From the NCBI GenBank assembly GCA_018296165.2, contig JACKQL020000007.1, positions 62,001 to 126,000 on the forward strand: a stretch of 64,000 bases of DNA, given 5' to 3'. How positions within the stretch are numbered: the first letter of the stretch is position 1; every line of letters starts with the position of its first letter. Both the position numbers and the translations under genes were made by a program. Source of the stretch: Termitomyces sp. T153. Lineage: Eukaryota; Basidiomycota; Agaricomycetes; Agaricales; Lyophyllaceae. The notes beneath the pieces are model-generated. The model made no database searches. It was not told the origin of the DNA and was given only the letters and a program-made list of their open reading frames with translations. Positions 24,997-35,240 of the stretch are shown here, piece by piece.

Positions 24997-25297
24997 TGTA
25001 ATGCACCAACACCTTTTTTATACAATTATAGTATTACATATCCATCTGGACATAACATAACTCAGATTCCTTACAATTATATAATTTCTTCTTATTTGTG
25101 ACTAGCAAAATCTCAATGCAGTCTGATTTTGTCAAGTGACTTGTGACCTTGAGCTCTAATCTTTGTAATTACATTAGAGAGACAGAAGGGAGATAGGACA
25201 GGGCTGTGTGGCCTGCAAGATGGCTAGATAGAATGCCAAGGTCTGGAGGCTTAGCACTGAGAGGAATGGACACAGTCTGGAGACTGGTCCCCTTACA
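24997..25297 (+). mobile_element. possible 3' LTR (family C) after a polypurine tract
   Basis: Begins TGTAATGCACC directly after AAAAGGGGGGACA and may end at CCCCTTACA, giving TGTAA...TTACA ends and 301 bases. No second copy is in the window and no target duplication can be tested, so both the class and the right border are tentative. Confidence 0.3.
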
Positions 25298-25779
25298 GTG
25301 CCTGTGCTTGGAGCTGTAAGCAAATTTGAAGCAAATTCAAAACAAAATACATATTAAACATGGAAAGAACATACCATGAGAAAGCCCTGCAAATGCCTTC
25401 ACTTTGACTTGTCATTCAGCCTCATATTTTGAAGTGTTAGACTCCATTAACAATCCATTAAGTATGTCATTTGTCAGCTACAACTACTAACCTGCAATAG
25501 AATCCACAAGTAACAACTATGTTAAAGCTATTCTCTTGAAATCTGGGACCTGGGCTGCCAGCTGTGGCTTTCTGGCATTGTGAGTCAGGCCAAAGCCCTC
25601 ACCAGGCTATATCCCCTTTAACTTGGCTTGGTCTAACTCAAACAGGCCTGGCTTGGCTTCAGAACATGAGTGTGTCCACTACAAGGACCCACAAGGGAGC
25701 ACCTTGGACCATACATAAGCAGCTTCTGCAATTTTTTTTATCCAGTATGTTGAGACACTGCATGCTAGAGGGAGGGTGA
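25298..25779. other. gene-free sequence between LTR-like elements
   Basis: CpG-poor, with a short frame of 71 codons unlike any known protein. Nothing further recognised. Confidence 0.4.
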
Positions 25780-26691
25780 TGTCAGGGAACTACTGTGACC
25801 AGACTCTTGGAATGTTTCCTTTATTCTGAGCCTGCCACTCATTGCAGACCTCCCATCTTTGGGCCACAAGTACTTTCAACTAAGGGCTATCTTTTGGCTG
25901 AGAGTCTGGAGATTGAGGCCATTTATGATAAATTTCCACTTTTTGATTGGACTTTGGATTTAGTTGTTGTTGAGTATTTTTTCCTAGTGTTGTATTCTAA
26001 GGGGTTAATAAGGGCAATTTTCTTTATTAAGGCTTAACCCTTAATAACAACCCTTAATTACAGCTTAACATTATGTAAATATTAAGGCTTAATAAGCCTC
26101 AATGACTAAGTTCTACTCCTCAAAATCATTGCCTGATCCTTCAAGCTTGCCATCATCTAGAGTCCTATCCTCATCAGCCTCCTCATCAGCCAGCAACTCC
26201 ATCAACCATGCCTCTTCAGTATGTGCTGCCCTCCAATGCATCCTATGAATTTGTTGATCAATATCAGCCTCTTCTCTTCCTGAAAATAGGAGATCCAATG
26301 ACCATGGCAACCATTTTGAAGTACTTACTCTGTCAATTAGTTACTACACTTCCTTTGCCCAAAATGGTCATCCAACATTAGTCATCCATACTAAGCATTA
26401 GTCAAGCCTTCAGGTCATGTCTCCAATGATTCTAAGGCTAAGGCTTAATAACATATTAAGCCTTAAACCTTATAAGCCCTAAGGCTTAGGTACAACACTG
26501 TTTTTTTCAGAAGCTCTAGAGTAATTTTTCCAAACACTGGCATTGGGGATTCTTAGACTTGTTCTCTTTGGATCTCCCTCTGCCAGGTGAGTAGCTAGAG
26601 CTCTAGAACCTCTTGTAAATGCTTAATAAACTTTGGATCTCCCTCTACCAGTTGTGTGATTGAGCCACAGCCTCCAAAGGTCACCCTTACA
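25780..26691 (+). mobile_element. LTR family B copy 2, damaged, interrupted by a hAT-like element
   Basis: Sequence matching LTR B1 resumes on both sides of an internal insertion: GCCACTCATTGCAGACCTCC and ATCTTTTGG on the left, CCAAACACTGGCATTGGGGA and ACCAGTTGTGTGATTGAGCC on the right. It ends CACCCTTACA like B1. Compared with B1, about 150 bases near the 5' end are missing. The flanks (GGTGA and CAGGC) do not form a target duplication, so this copy is rearranged or is part of a larger lost element. Confidence 0.75.
25985..26500. mobile_element. non-autonomous hAT-like element inside LTR B2
   Basis: 516 bases with ends TAGTGTTGTA and TACAACACTG, forming a short terminal inverted repeat of the hAT type. 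Flanking octamers are TTTTTTCC (25977-25984) and TTTTTTTC (26501-26508), seven of eight identical, as hAT elements produce. The insertion is absent from LTR B1. The inside is rich in TTAAGCC/GGCTTAA words. A minus-strand frame at 26113-26310 encodes an acidic peptide with AHTEEAWLMELLADEEADED, probably a leftover of a larger protein. No transposase domain. Confidence 0.7.
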
Positions 26692-26699
26692 CAGGCTGC

Positions 26700-27927
26700 T
26701 GTCAGGTTCTGCTGACCACAGGGGCTCAGCTACACTGGGCAAATCCTTACTAGGCAAACATGATTCCCTGCACTGATAACTGGGCACTTGGAGAGGTCCT
26801 AAATGTGGGGGACTTGGGAGGATAAGCAATGGGGAGTGATCCAAACAAGTCCAGGGTGGTCCAGAGGAGTCTAGGGATGAGTTGCAGGGAAGGGGGCAGA
26901 CTTGATGGGGCATCAGGTACAAGTCTGGAAGCAAATATTGTAGGGTGTGGAGTAAGCAGAGGCTACACGAGTGATGGGAGTGGAGGCTATGCAAGTGATG
27001 GGAGCAGAGGCTATGCAAGTGATGGGAGCAGGGCTACACAAGTGATGGGAGCAGAGCTGGAGCTTGATGGGGGATCAACAGAGATTGATAGCTTTTGGAG
27101 CCAAGCAAATAGTGAGGTCCAGAGTTGGTTTGAAGAGTGTTGAGTTTGTAATCATGAGCACAGAGTTTGTAAAGGTGTTGAAGTTGAAAGGACTTGAGCA
27201 TGGTAATGGAAATGGAGTTGAACAAGACAAGACAAAGTTGAATGGAGCAAAACAGAGTTGAGACAAGATTGAGATGAGAACAAAAATAGATTCAGGTGGA
27301 GATACAAAATGATAACAAGAACAATAACAGAGATAGAGATGAGACAAGACTGGGAGACTGAGAGGAGAGGAAACATAACACAGAACACAAAACATGAGAT
27401 AGAAACAATCAGAAACACATCAGGTAAAGCAATATCAAGACTAGAGTATGAGGAGCTACTCTACAACTTATATACTGACTACTGGAGAGCTCCGGGGGAC
27501 AGTGGGTGTGGCAGCAGGGCTTGGCAGAGCTGTGTGGGGTTGACAGGTGTTGGTTGTGATCAGGGGGTGGGCCGCAGTGATATTCTGATGGGATCAGCTG
27601 AGAATGCAGGTCATCCTGAGGTCATCATGGTGCTCCAGAGTAGGTCAGGTGAACCAGGGTGATGAGCTGGTGACATACAACAGAGTCAGGAATGGTGGGG
27701 GAGGGTTCTCAGGGCTCAGGATAGTCAGGGGAAGTGTTGACAGCTGCAGAGAAGGCATCAGAGTGGGCCAGGGGGCCATTGGGGTTTGCCAGAGAAGTGT
27801 TGGAGACACCTGGAGTGGGCATGGAGGGTATACAAGGGTTGGGGGGTTTGTTGGGGCATTGGGGGGGACTCTGGGGAAGCAAGCAGGCTGGAAACAATGT
27901 CAGGGGTCCAGGGAGTGGGTCATGACA
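26700..27927 (-). mobile_element. solo LTR, family A copy 2 (reverse orientation)
   Basis: Begins TGTCAGGTTC and ends GGGTCATGACA on the plus strand, the reverse complement of the family A ends. Flanks are GCTGC at 26695-26699 and GCTGC at 27928-27932, a perfect 5-bp duplication. At 1228 bases it is a little longer than copy 3 because of a local 24-bp repeat expansion. It lies in the coding sequence of a Copia RNase H relic, whose frame continues on the right with AKGPDLSFAVTVLTHF. Confidence 0.9.
26961..27055. repeat. four-unit 24-bp minisatellite inside LTR A2
   Basis: GGCTA(C/T)(A/G)C(A/G)AGTGATGGG plus AG(T/C)(A/G)GA is repeated four times (24, 24, 23 and 24 bases). The same region of LTR A1 and A3 shows a single unit, so the array expanded within this copy. 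Confidence 0.8.
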
Positions 27928-28577
27928 GCTGCCAAGGGGCCAGACTTGTCATTTGCAGTCACTGTACTCACACATTTCTAGTTGAACCCCAGTCCAGCAC
28001 ATGAGAGGGCCCTACTTCACATCCTGGCCTATGTAAAAGGTACTTTCAGCTGCAGGATCTTATATTCAAAAGAGATGGGAGGGTCTATAAAGCTGATAGG
28101 ATATGTCAATGCCAATTATGGAGGGGACCTTGATACCAGGAGATCTACCTCAGATATATCTTCATCATGGCCAGGGGACCAGTATCTTGGAGTTCAAAGT
28201 GTCAGCAAACAGTCATGCTCTCAACTATGGAGGCAGAATATATGGTGATGATTCATGGATTCCAGCAGGCATTATGTATACACGATTTCTTTCTGGAGAT
28301 TGATATGGCTCAACCCCTCCCAGCAAGACTCATAGTCAACAACTTGTCAACCACCCTAGCCCAATCAACAAAAGGTCATTCCTATGCAAAATACATTGAC
28401 ATCTGACACCATTACATTTACAAATGCATCCAGGAAAGAGACACTGAAGTTGTCCATGTACCTTCGACTGAAAACATTGCTGACATCTGCACTAAATCAT
28501 TACCCCATGCTGTTCACAATCATCCTATCACTCTTATGGGAATCACAAATGTCAACAGTTGAACAAGTCAAGGGGAG
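27928..28577 (+). pseudogene. Ty1/Copia pol remnant: RNase H domain and C-terminal tail
   Basis: In shifting frames the plus strand reads PDLSFAVTVLTHF, then NPSPAHERALLHILAYVKGT, IGYVNANYGGDLDTRRSTS, GPVSWSSKCQQTVMLSTMEA, EYMVMIHGFQQAL and TKGHSYAKYIDI. The tail is EVVHVPSTENIADICTKSLP. This is the usual order of the Copia RNase H: GY.DAD..GD...RRSTSG, WSS..Q..V.LST.EAEY, K.I.I..H, and VST..N.AD..TK.LP. Stops and frameshifts make it non-functional. A purine run, CAAGGGGAG, at 28569-28577 is the probable polypurine tract. The upstream integrase and reverse transcriptase are gone. Confidence 0.85.
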
Positions 28578-28924
28578 TGTTGATGATAGATATGCCCAAC
28601 TGACAACACTGCATGATCATATTGGACTTCTTTCTATTTTGTACTTACCACTTTTGATGGTGTCAGCCACAACAGACTGATCAGTGTTTACCAGTCTTTG
28701 GTTGTTTTTTCTCCTCGTTATATTTTTTGTATACACAAACAGTGCACCCTCAGCTGACTACATTACCATGAGTGACTGAGGGTGAGCCTTATTCATATAT
28801 TCTTTACTACTGATGCAATACTTATTTCTACCTGTAGCTCAATACTTGTTGTATTCTACAGGTAATATAACTCAGTCAACTATTACCATGAGTGACTGAG
28901 GCTCAATACTTGTTGTATTCTACA
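28578..28924 (+). mobile_element. probable 3' LTR of the Copia relic
   Basis: Starts TGTTGATGATAG right after the polypurine tract, as is common for Copia elements. The right end is uncertain: TTGTTGTATTCTACA occurs at 28846-28860 and again ending at 28924, within a local duplication that also repeats ATTACCATGAGTGACTGAGG. I chose the outer end. Confidence 0.45.
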
Positions 28925-29624
28925 TGAAGGTTTCATTGAGATACAATCTCTCTTTTGAAATCAAATTCACATAATGAAGAAACTTTGAACTACTCTTCAA
29001 TTTTTGTGTTGTTGACACTATCACTGAAGACGCTGATTCAGAACTTGTTCAAGAACATCTGTTTTACTTTTCAGTGGCCTTTGGCCACAGTTGAGCCTTC
29101 GGTGAGTTATACTACTGTGCCTAAACATATCTCATTATTGTTTTGGTCCTTGGAATTCATTACACTCTCAGACACCAGATGAAAGACATCAATACTTAAG
29201 AGAGGGGTCAGAAACCAAAATGTATTCACTCAGGACTTACAACGCACTGTAGAAGTGCTCGGAAGTAAGCCTGTTTGCACGAGTTACCTTTGTTTGTAAG
29301 TTATCTTTGTTTGTACATAGCCATATATCTCAAAGTTATATCGGACTGAATGTCCACGATTGAATATTGACTGCCCACAATTGGCAGGTGTGATGATTCA
29401 AATCATTTGCAAGCAAGGATTAGTGATTATTAATCGATTTTTAGTAATATATATTTGAATGTTAACTCGCATCTGAAGCGAAATTCACACGATTTCCGAA
29501 CTAAATTTGGAAAATTATTATTCAAATGGAAGTGGTTGCTGAAAGTATGTTCCTTCTTGTCTTTCTTCCATCTATTACTACAAGACTGTTTTGCTGATCA
29601 ACTCGCGTGCAGAACGTCTACACC
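28925..29624. other. intergenic upstream of CTNNBL1
   Basis: The left part is CpG-poor island border; from about 29.2 kb the base composition returns to that of genes. It should hold the CTNNBL1 promoter. No gene recognised. Confidence 0.45.
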
Positions 29625-32087
29625 ATGGATATAGACGACTTGTTTAAGGTCCAAAAGAGATATTCTACTTCCAAAAGATACTGACTGGTGATGGTTTTCA
29701 CAGGTTCCAAAGTTTCCTCCCGGAAATAAGAGAAAATTACCAGACAATCCTACGCCTGAGATATTGAAGAGAATGAGAATAAACTCTCCAGCAAAAGAAC
29801 TTAAATCGCCACCACCGAAATCTCATACTACCGAGAAAGGCAAGCATCGCGTCGCGACGGTTGAGGACGAAGAGGATGAAGCAGACCATAATTTCGCGCC
29901 CGGTGGAGATGCTGATTACTTTACCGAAGAAGACGAGGACGGACGTTTCTTTGGAGGTGGCCTAACATCAGAACAGAAAGAAATACTAAGCATATTTGAG
30001 AGTGCAGGCGGAGAGGCTGCTATGGACGACGTAAGTCTTCAATTACTGACAGTGGTGGCTCTAATCCCGTACTGAATCCAGAACCTTGGCAGTCAGAAGC
30101 ATTATCTGTAACGGCCATCCGTCGAATGCTTCTCAGATTCGAACGCGCAATGAATAAGAACCAGGACCTACGGTCAAAGTATCCAGACGACCCAACGAAG
30201 TGAGTGCATTGATTTCTGTTATCTGAGCATGCAATAACTGGCTATATCAGGTTCATAGACTCAGAAGCTGACCTTGATGCAGCAATCAAAGGGTTGCTGC
30301 CCCTAGCCCAAGCGCCTGTGCTTGCTTACCCCGAACTCGTACGCTCTGGTTCTGTAGCGCTCCTTGTCGGTCTTCTAGCGCACGAAAATGCAGACATTGT
30401 TATTGATATCGTTGAACTTATTCACGAACTAACGGATGAAGATGTTGGAAATGAAGATGATGATGAAGAATCAGGGGAAACTGCTGAGGAGGCTCTTAAA
30501 GTCTTGATTGAGAGTTTGGTATGCAAATTCCGATTCGATTCTTAAAATTGACGTGTCTTGACTTTCTGCCCCTAAAGCTAGAGAACTCTATTCTCGAACT
30601 TTTGGTTGACAACCTTTCTCGGTTGAAAGAAACCGAAGAGTCAGATCGCCAGGGAGTGTTCCATATATTAGGTACGTCGCTTGATCCATTGAATTACAAC
30701 TCCTGTGATCAATCAACGGGTGTAAGGCATATTTGAGAATGTCCTTGGTTTCGATCCTCACCTGTCTTCAAAACTCGTGGGGAAGACTGCGTTTCTGTCT
30801 TGGGCTCTGACTCGCACTCAATCAAAAACCCATGACGAGAATCGTGGATATGCTGCAGAATTGCTTTCTATCTTGCTGCAAGACAATCAGCAGAACAGAC
30901 AGGAATTTGGGAAACAAGATGGTGTCGAAGCCACTCTTAAAACGCTTTCTGTGAGGTTCCTTCTCGTATTATCTAGGATAGAGAACTTAGTTGATGCTCC
31001 AGCAATACCGCCGCCGGGATCCCGTTGATGCTGACGAGACCGAATTCATGGAAAATATCTTCGATGCCCTTTGCTCAGCGCTCAGTGAACCATCTGTGAA
31101 AGCGCAATTTCTGGCAGCCGAAGGGCCTGACCTTATGGTCTTGATGATGAAGTAAGTGCTTTGACGAAATTGCAAGTGAGTGACTTTGAACATTGATTAT
31201 TATCAAGAGAAAGGCTACAATCAAAATCACGATCTATCAAAGTGTTGGATTATGCCATGTCGGGTATAACAGGTTCTGCGGTCTGTGAAGCTTTTATCGA
31301 GGCCTCTGGCTTGAAGACCCTGTTTCCGGCTCTCATGGGCAAGGTACGCTCTATATATTTTCTACTATATGAACGATTGTTTACAAAAGACATGGTTAGG
31401 GTTCAAAAAAGCAGAGATCCACAACCAATGTTCCTCCCCCAGAGGACACAGGACATATTTTAGGCGTTATATCATCGTTGTTCTCGAACATCGCGTCTGA
31501 TTCTCCGGCACGAATACGGCTTCTGGCTAAGTTCGTAGAGTCCAATTATGAAAAAGTTGACAAGTTGTTAGAGATACGAGATAGTGCTCGTACTCGTTTA
31601 AATGTGATCGAGGCAGAGATTTTAAAAGAAAAAAAGGTGAGCAAAGGGTGGAAGGATTCGCGTAGATCCATCTGTTGATTTTCCTATCTTACAAAGGACA
31701 CAACAGATGAAGAGCAGTCCGACTTGGAGGCGATTTGGTATCTCCGACGTCTTGACGGTGGTCTATTCACACTGCAGACTGTGGACTACATTCTTGCGTG
31801 GATTATCATGGAGGACGATGGTGTAAGCCAGCCAAACTCAACGTTCTTCAGCTTCATACAATGTTTGCTTACTGATTTGCAATCAGATCCGAGCACATGC
31901 CTTACAGATGCTACGAAGACAGAATCAATCTCTTCAAGACATTGTACAGACTCTGCGAATATTCCACGAGAATGTGGATGACCGTCCAGACATATACTCA
32001 ACAGACCAGAATGGAGACTACTCTCCATCACAGAAGGAGATTTTGGAGGCCCTCGTTGCTGCATTAGATACTCCTGACACAGAATAG
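29625..32087 (+). CDS. CTNNBL1: beta-catenin-like protein 1 (CTNNBL1), spliceosome-associated armadillo protein
   Basis: Armadillo-repeat protein that in animals associates with the Prp19/CDC5L spliceosome complex. The start MDIDDLFKVPKFPPGNKRKL spans the first intron. A nuclear-type basic and acidic N-terminus follows, with DNPTPEILKRMRINSPAKEL. The ARM part includes IRRMLLRFERAMNKNQDLR, KYPDDPTKFIDSEADLDAAI, PVLAYPELVRSGSVALLVGL and LAHENADIVIDIVELIHELT. Next come FDPHLSSKLVGKTAFLSWAL, QDNQQNRQEFGKQDGVEATL and MENIFDALCSALSEPSVKAQ. The C-terminal coiled segment is RIRLLAKFVESNYEKVDKLL. The last exon ends EALVAALDTPDTE. About ten introns. It converges on UTP15, with 58 bases between the stops. 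Assignment is firm. Confidence 0.94.
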
Positions 32088-32145
32088 ATAACACTGAGAT
32101 TCTTTGCACAGGAACAAAAAAAACGTATGACATTCAAAAGTGGTA

Positions 32146-33925
32146 TCACGTTTCATTGACTGCGACCGAAGACGCGAATATCATTGTCAAGGCACCCTTG
32201 GTTTTGACCAGCTCTTTTTGGAAACGAATTTCCGCCGCCACTTTCTTTTGTAATCGCAGAAACAAGGAATCAATTAATGGCGACTGACCCAATATCGAGG
32301 TATACATTTCTGTGAAAGGATTTATTTTTTCATTCTAAACTAAGGAGAGAACAACGCACCAATTACCATACTCGCAACGTTGCAGACCATCTCGCCAAAT
32401 CGAGGGTCCGTGACGTACTTCACTAGGAGGCGAAGAATAGGTTCAAGCAGGACATCATCACGACCAGAGAGTGCTGTCCTCAGGCCATCGCGATGGACTA
32501 ACTCCTGGATGAGGGAAAATGTTGTCGTTGGAGGGACTTGCTGTTTACAACCATGAGAGACACTCCTTGTATGGAGACCATGAAACAAACCTTCCGCAAA
32601 ACGGAATCCAGAGCCGCTGAGTATTTGAAATTCTTGAGAAGTTTATCATAATCCCTGAGCCTCTTCGTTCGTCTGCTTTCCACCCGGAGCTCGTCGACTG
32701 AACCCAGAGGTTTAGAATGAGTCTTGTCACGGACAGTGCCCTCTCCGAGTGCTGGATGGGACGCCCCAAGGAATGATTCGAAAGTGTTCGAACGCAATAG
32801 ATCGATAGCTGTTGCCTCCGATGTCTTCAGTTGTCGCCGGCGAACAGATAGAGTACCATCTGACATGCCCGCTGCTATATGTGTCTCGTCGGGCTGGATT
32901 TAGGAAATGAGGTTGAAAGACAAAGATCCCAATAATAGAGACGCACCGAGATAGCAAGACACAAGATCGGTGCAGGATATCGCATTGTGTGAACGACCTT
33001 GTAGGTGCTGACGTCGTAAACCTTGACCATCTGGTCAAGGGAACCCGTAAGGAGCCGGCCAGCGTTAGCATCGAATGCTAAAGAAGTGACTGTCTTCTGG
33101 TGATTTGAGAGGGCGCGTATACAGCGGCCACCTGAGACAATATCCCAGATTCGAATGATGGGACCCGCAGATGACAATGCAATAGTTCCTGAAGGGAAGA
33201 GCAGGATCTGCTCTACAGGAGCAGTTCCAGCAGCACCAGTGGCCGAAGTCTCCCCCATGACCATTTCGCAGTTGCCAGAACGCGAATCAAACAAGCGCAC
33301 AGTAGAGTCATAAGAACCGGTCAAAACGAGGTGGGGATTAGACGTAGATATCTGACCGGAGCGCACATAGTCTGTGTGTGAAGTGAATGTAGATATAGGG
33401 GATTGGGATGGAACATCCCATATTTTAACGGTTGTATCGTCAGAACATGATAAAACCTGGGCGGGTGAAAACGTCGAAAATTTGGTGACATGTACAGGCT
33501 GTTTATGAGAATCAAAGGTACGAAGAATCGCACGTGAATTTATGTCGAAAACCTGAGACAGACATCAGAACCCTTACTACACACAAACGGGACTTGAATA
33601 CACTACACACCTGTATCAATCCACTATCGTCTCCAGCCACAACAAGCTTACCATCTGGTCGGATGTTGCCACTACGTGCTACATCCTTGAATCGAGAAAT
33701 AGTTTTGGTTACTTTTTGGGTACGAGGCGCGTAAATCTGCACTCTAGTCGCAGCAGTCACGGCGTACCGATGTGGTTTGGAAGGTGAAAAGTGGATCGAG
33801 GTAATCGGTGCATACTCTTTGATGAAGACAGGATGCTTGAACTGCCGCCAGTGTCTCGATTCTGCGTTATGCTTCGAGGTGCTGGGCCGAGGATGGGATT
33901 GAACAATGACTGGTTGGTAGTCCAT
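32146..33925 (-). CDS. UTP15: UTP15, WD40 subunit of the small-subunit processome (t-UTP/UtpA)
   Basis: Nucleolar WD40 protein needed for rDNA transcription and 18S pre-rRNA processing. The protein starts MDYQPVIVQSHPRPSTSKHN and reads KEYAPITSIHFSPSKPHRYA at the first WD repeat. Later repeats give RPDGKLVVAGDDSGLIQVFD, QVLSCSDDTTVKIWDVPSQS and LVLTGSYDSTVRLFDSRSGN. Then follow SGGRCIRALSNHQKTVTSLA and LLTGSLDQMVKVYDVSTYKV. The C-terminal UTP15 domain has KLLKNFKYSAALDSVLRK, LIQELVHRDGLRTALSGRDD and PILRLLVKYVTDPRFGEMV. A last exon, MYTSILGQSPLIDSLFLRLQ, ends SVAVNET. The open frame to 32340 stops inside the last intron; the spliced stop is at 32146. The first ATG is at 33925; codons further upstream start only with GTG. 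Divergent from TCTP. Confidence 0.94.
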
Positions 33926-34101
33926 TGTCACTTAGCTAGGACACCTCAAAAATTCGTGATCCACGTGCTCCTCGGGCCGGTCATGGGTCAAAATTCCAAC
34001 TCAGCCGATAAGATTGATCGATCCGAACCCTCCCAAGTTTTCACGCCCTTCTACAAACAGCCCATCCGTTCAAAAAAACTCCTCCTTACTCATTGCCTAT
34101 T
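33926..34101. promoter_or_regulatory. 176-bp bidirectional promoter region, UTP15 / TCTP, with a CACGTG box
   Basis: Both start codons flank this short gap, so the core promoters must share it. A CACGTG E-box at 33962-33967 lies 37 bases from the UTP15 start codon. Two growth-related genes sharing one region suggests co-regulation, which is an inference. Confidence 0.6.
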
Positions 34102-34927
34102 ATGTTGCTTTACACAGATATTCTTTCCGATGGAAAGGATGAGATGTGCTCTGATGCTTTCCCAATGTGCGCCATTTTCTTGAACATAATCAGCGACGAA
34201 CTGACGATTCTTCTACTTCACACAGTAAACTCGTTGACGATATCGTCTATGAAGTTGATTGCCAGATGATAACGGTCAAGGCTGGTGCAGATATTGATAT
34301 CGGTCCGTATGCATCCATTCCACCCTTCTGCTGATCTATTTATTTGCATGTAGGTGCCAACCCGTCCGCCGAGGAGACTGAAGAAGCCCTTGAGGATGGT
34401 GCATCCCAAGTGAACAACGTTGTGCACTCCTTCCGTTTGCAATCGACCTCTTTTGACAAGAAATCTTACCTCACGTATCTCAAAGCAAGTATCGCCCTTG
34501 AAGTCGACTGTACTACGAACTAATTTTCCTCCAGGGCTACATGAAAGCTCTTAAGGAAAAATTGCCAGAGGAAAGGCGCGAGGCCTTTGAGAAGGGTGCC
34601 CAAGCGTATGCCAAGAAGATTGTTGCGAACTTCAAGGACTACGAATTTGTAAGGCTTGGTGATGGAGTTTCAAGGAATATTTAGTTGACTAACGTGTATC
34701 GGCAGTATACCGGAGAAAACATGGATGCTGAAGGCATGGTCGCTCTTCTGAACTACCGGGTATGTTATCATCTGTTCTTGACATCATGTAACTCATTCGC
34801 TATTGTTCATTTAGGAGGACGGTGTCACTCGTACGTTTTACTTTTTGTTTATTTCTTTTGCTTTCTCACTCTTTTTTCAGCATATTTCACATTCTGGAAG
34901 GATGGTCTCAAAGAGGTGAAACTCTGA
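34102..34927 (+). CDS. TMA19: translationally controlled tumour protein homologue (TCTP)
   Basis: Small abundant cytosolic protein linked to growth and ribosomes (Tma19 in yeast). It starts MLLYTDILSDGKDEMCSDAF. After intron 1 comes KLVDDIVYEVDCQMITVKAG, then ANPSAEETEEALEDGASQVN and NVVHSFRLQSTSFDKKSYLT, the TCTP signature region. Next is YLKGYMKALKEKLPEERREA, then FYTGENMDAEGMVALLNYRE and DGVTPYFTFWKDGLKEVKL at the C-terminus. Length is about 168 residues, as usual. Five or six introns for such a small gene, including a micro-exon that splits EDGVT. Confidence 0.95.
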
Positions 34928-35240
34928 TTGTTAAAGTTCATGAGATATGCTGCTTTAAACATTATCTGGACATGAAATACATTGCTTGAGAGTTTCAGAG
35001 GAGATGTAATGGCCCTTTATTTAGAGTAAAACTTATACTTGAGATGACCTGTACTTTAAGCAAATGTCAATTGCGAGTTTCCACAGACGGACTCAGAGAA
35101 CTTTTCGGAAGCAAACGAGTATGCAGAAACGCCTCATCAGAGACTATTCACGTGCACGTGACCGGATGGACGCGTCTGGCAGCTCGATCACGATTGTACA
35201 TTTGGCCAGCCACTTTACGGCCATTTCTTTATCGACGAAG
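34928..35240. promoter_or_regulatory. intergenic TCTP / GCP3 with a perfect CACGTG-CACGTG palindrome
   Basis: The 14-base palindrome TCACGTGCACGTGA at 35148-35161 is two E-boxes back to back, 80 bases before the GCP3 start codon. CACGTG is bound by bHLH factors of the Cbf1/Pho4 type in fungi. An open frame over this stretch (35044-35244) is judged spurious. Confidence 0.6.

Noticed and set aside
25780..28924. LTR B2 as the 5' LTR of the Copia relic
   Set aside because: The sequence after the Copia polypurine tract starts TGTTGATG and does not resemble LTR B, which starts TGTCAGG.
33926..33931. Upstream extension of UTP15 by two codons
   Set aside because: The extension begins with GTG; the first ATG is at 33925.
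35044..35240. Small ORF before GCP3
   Set aside because: No homology; it spans the likely GCP3 promoter and the E-box palindrome.
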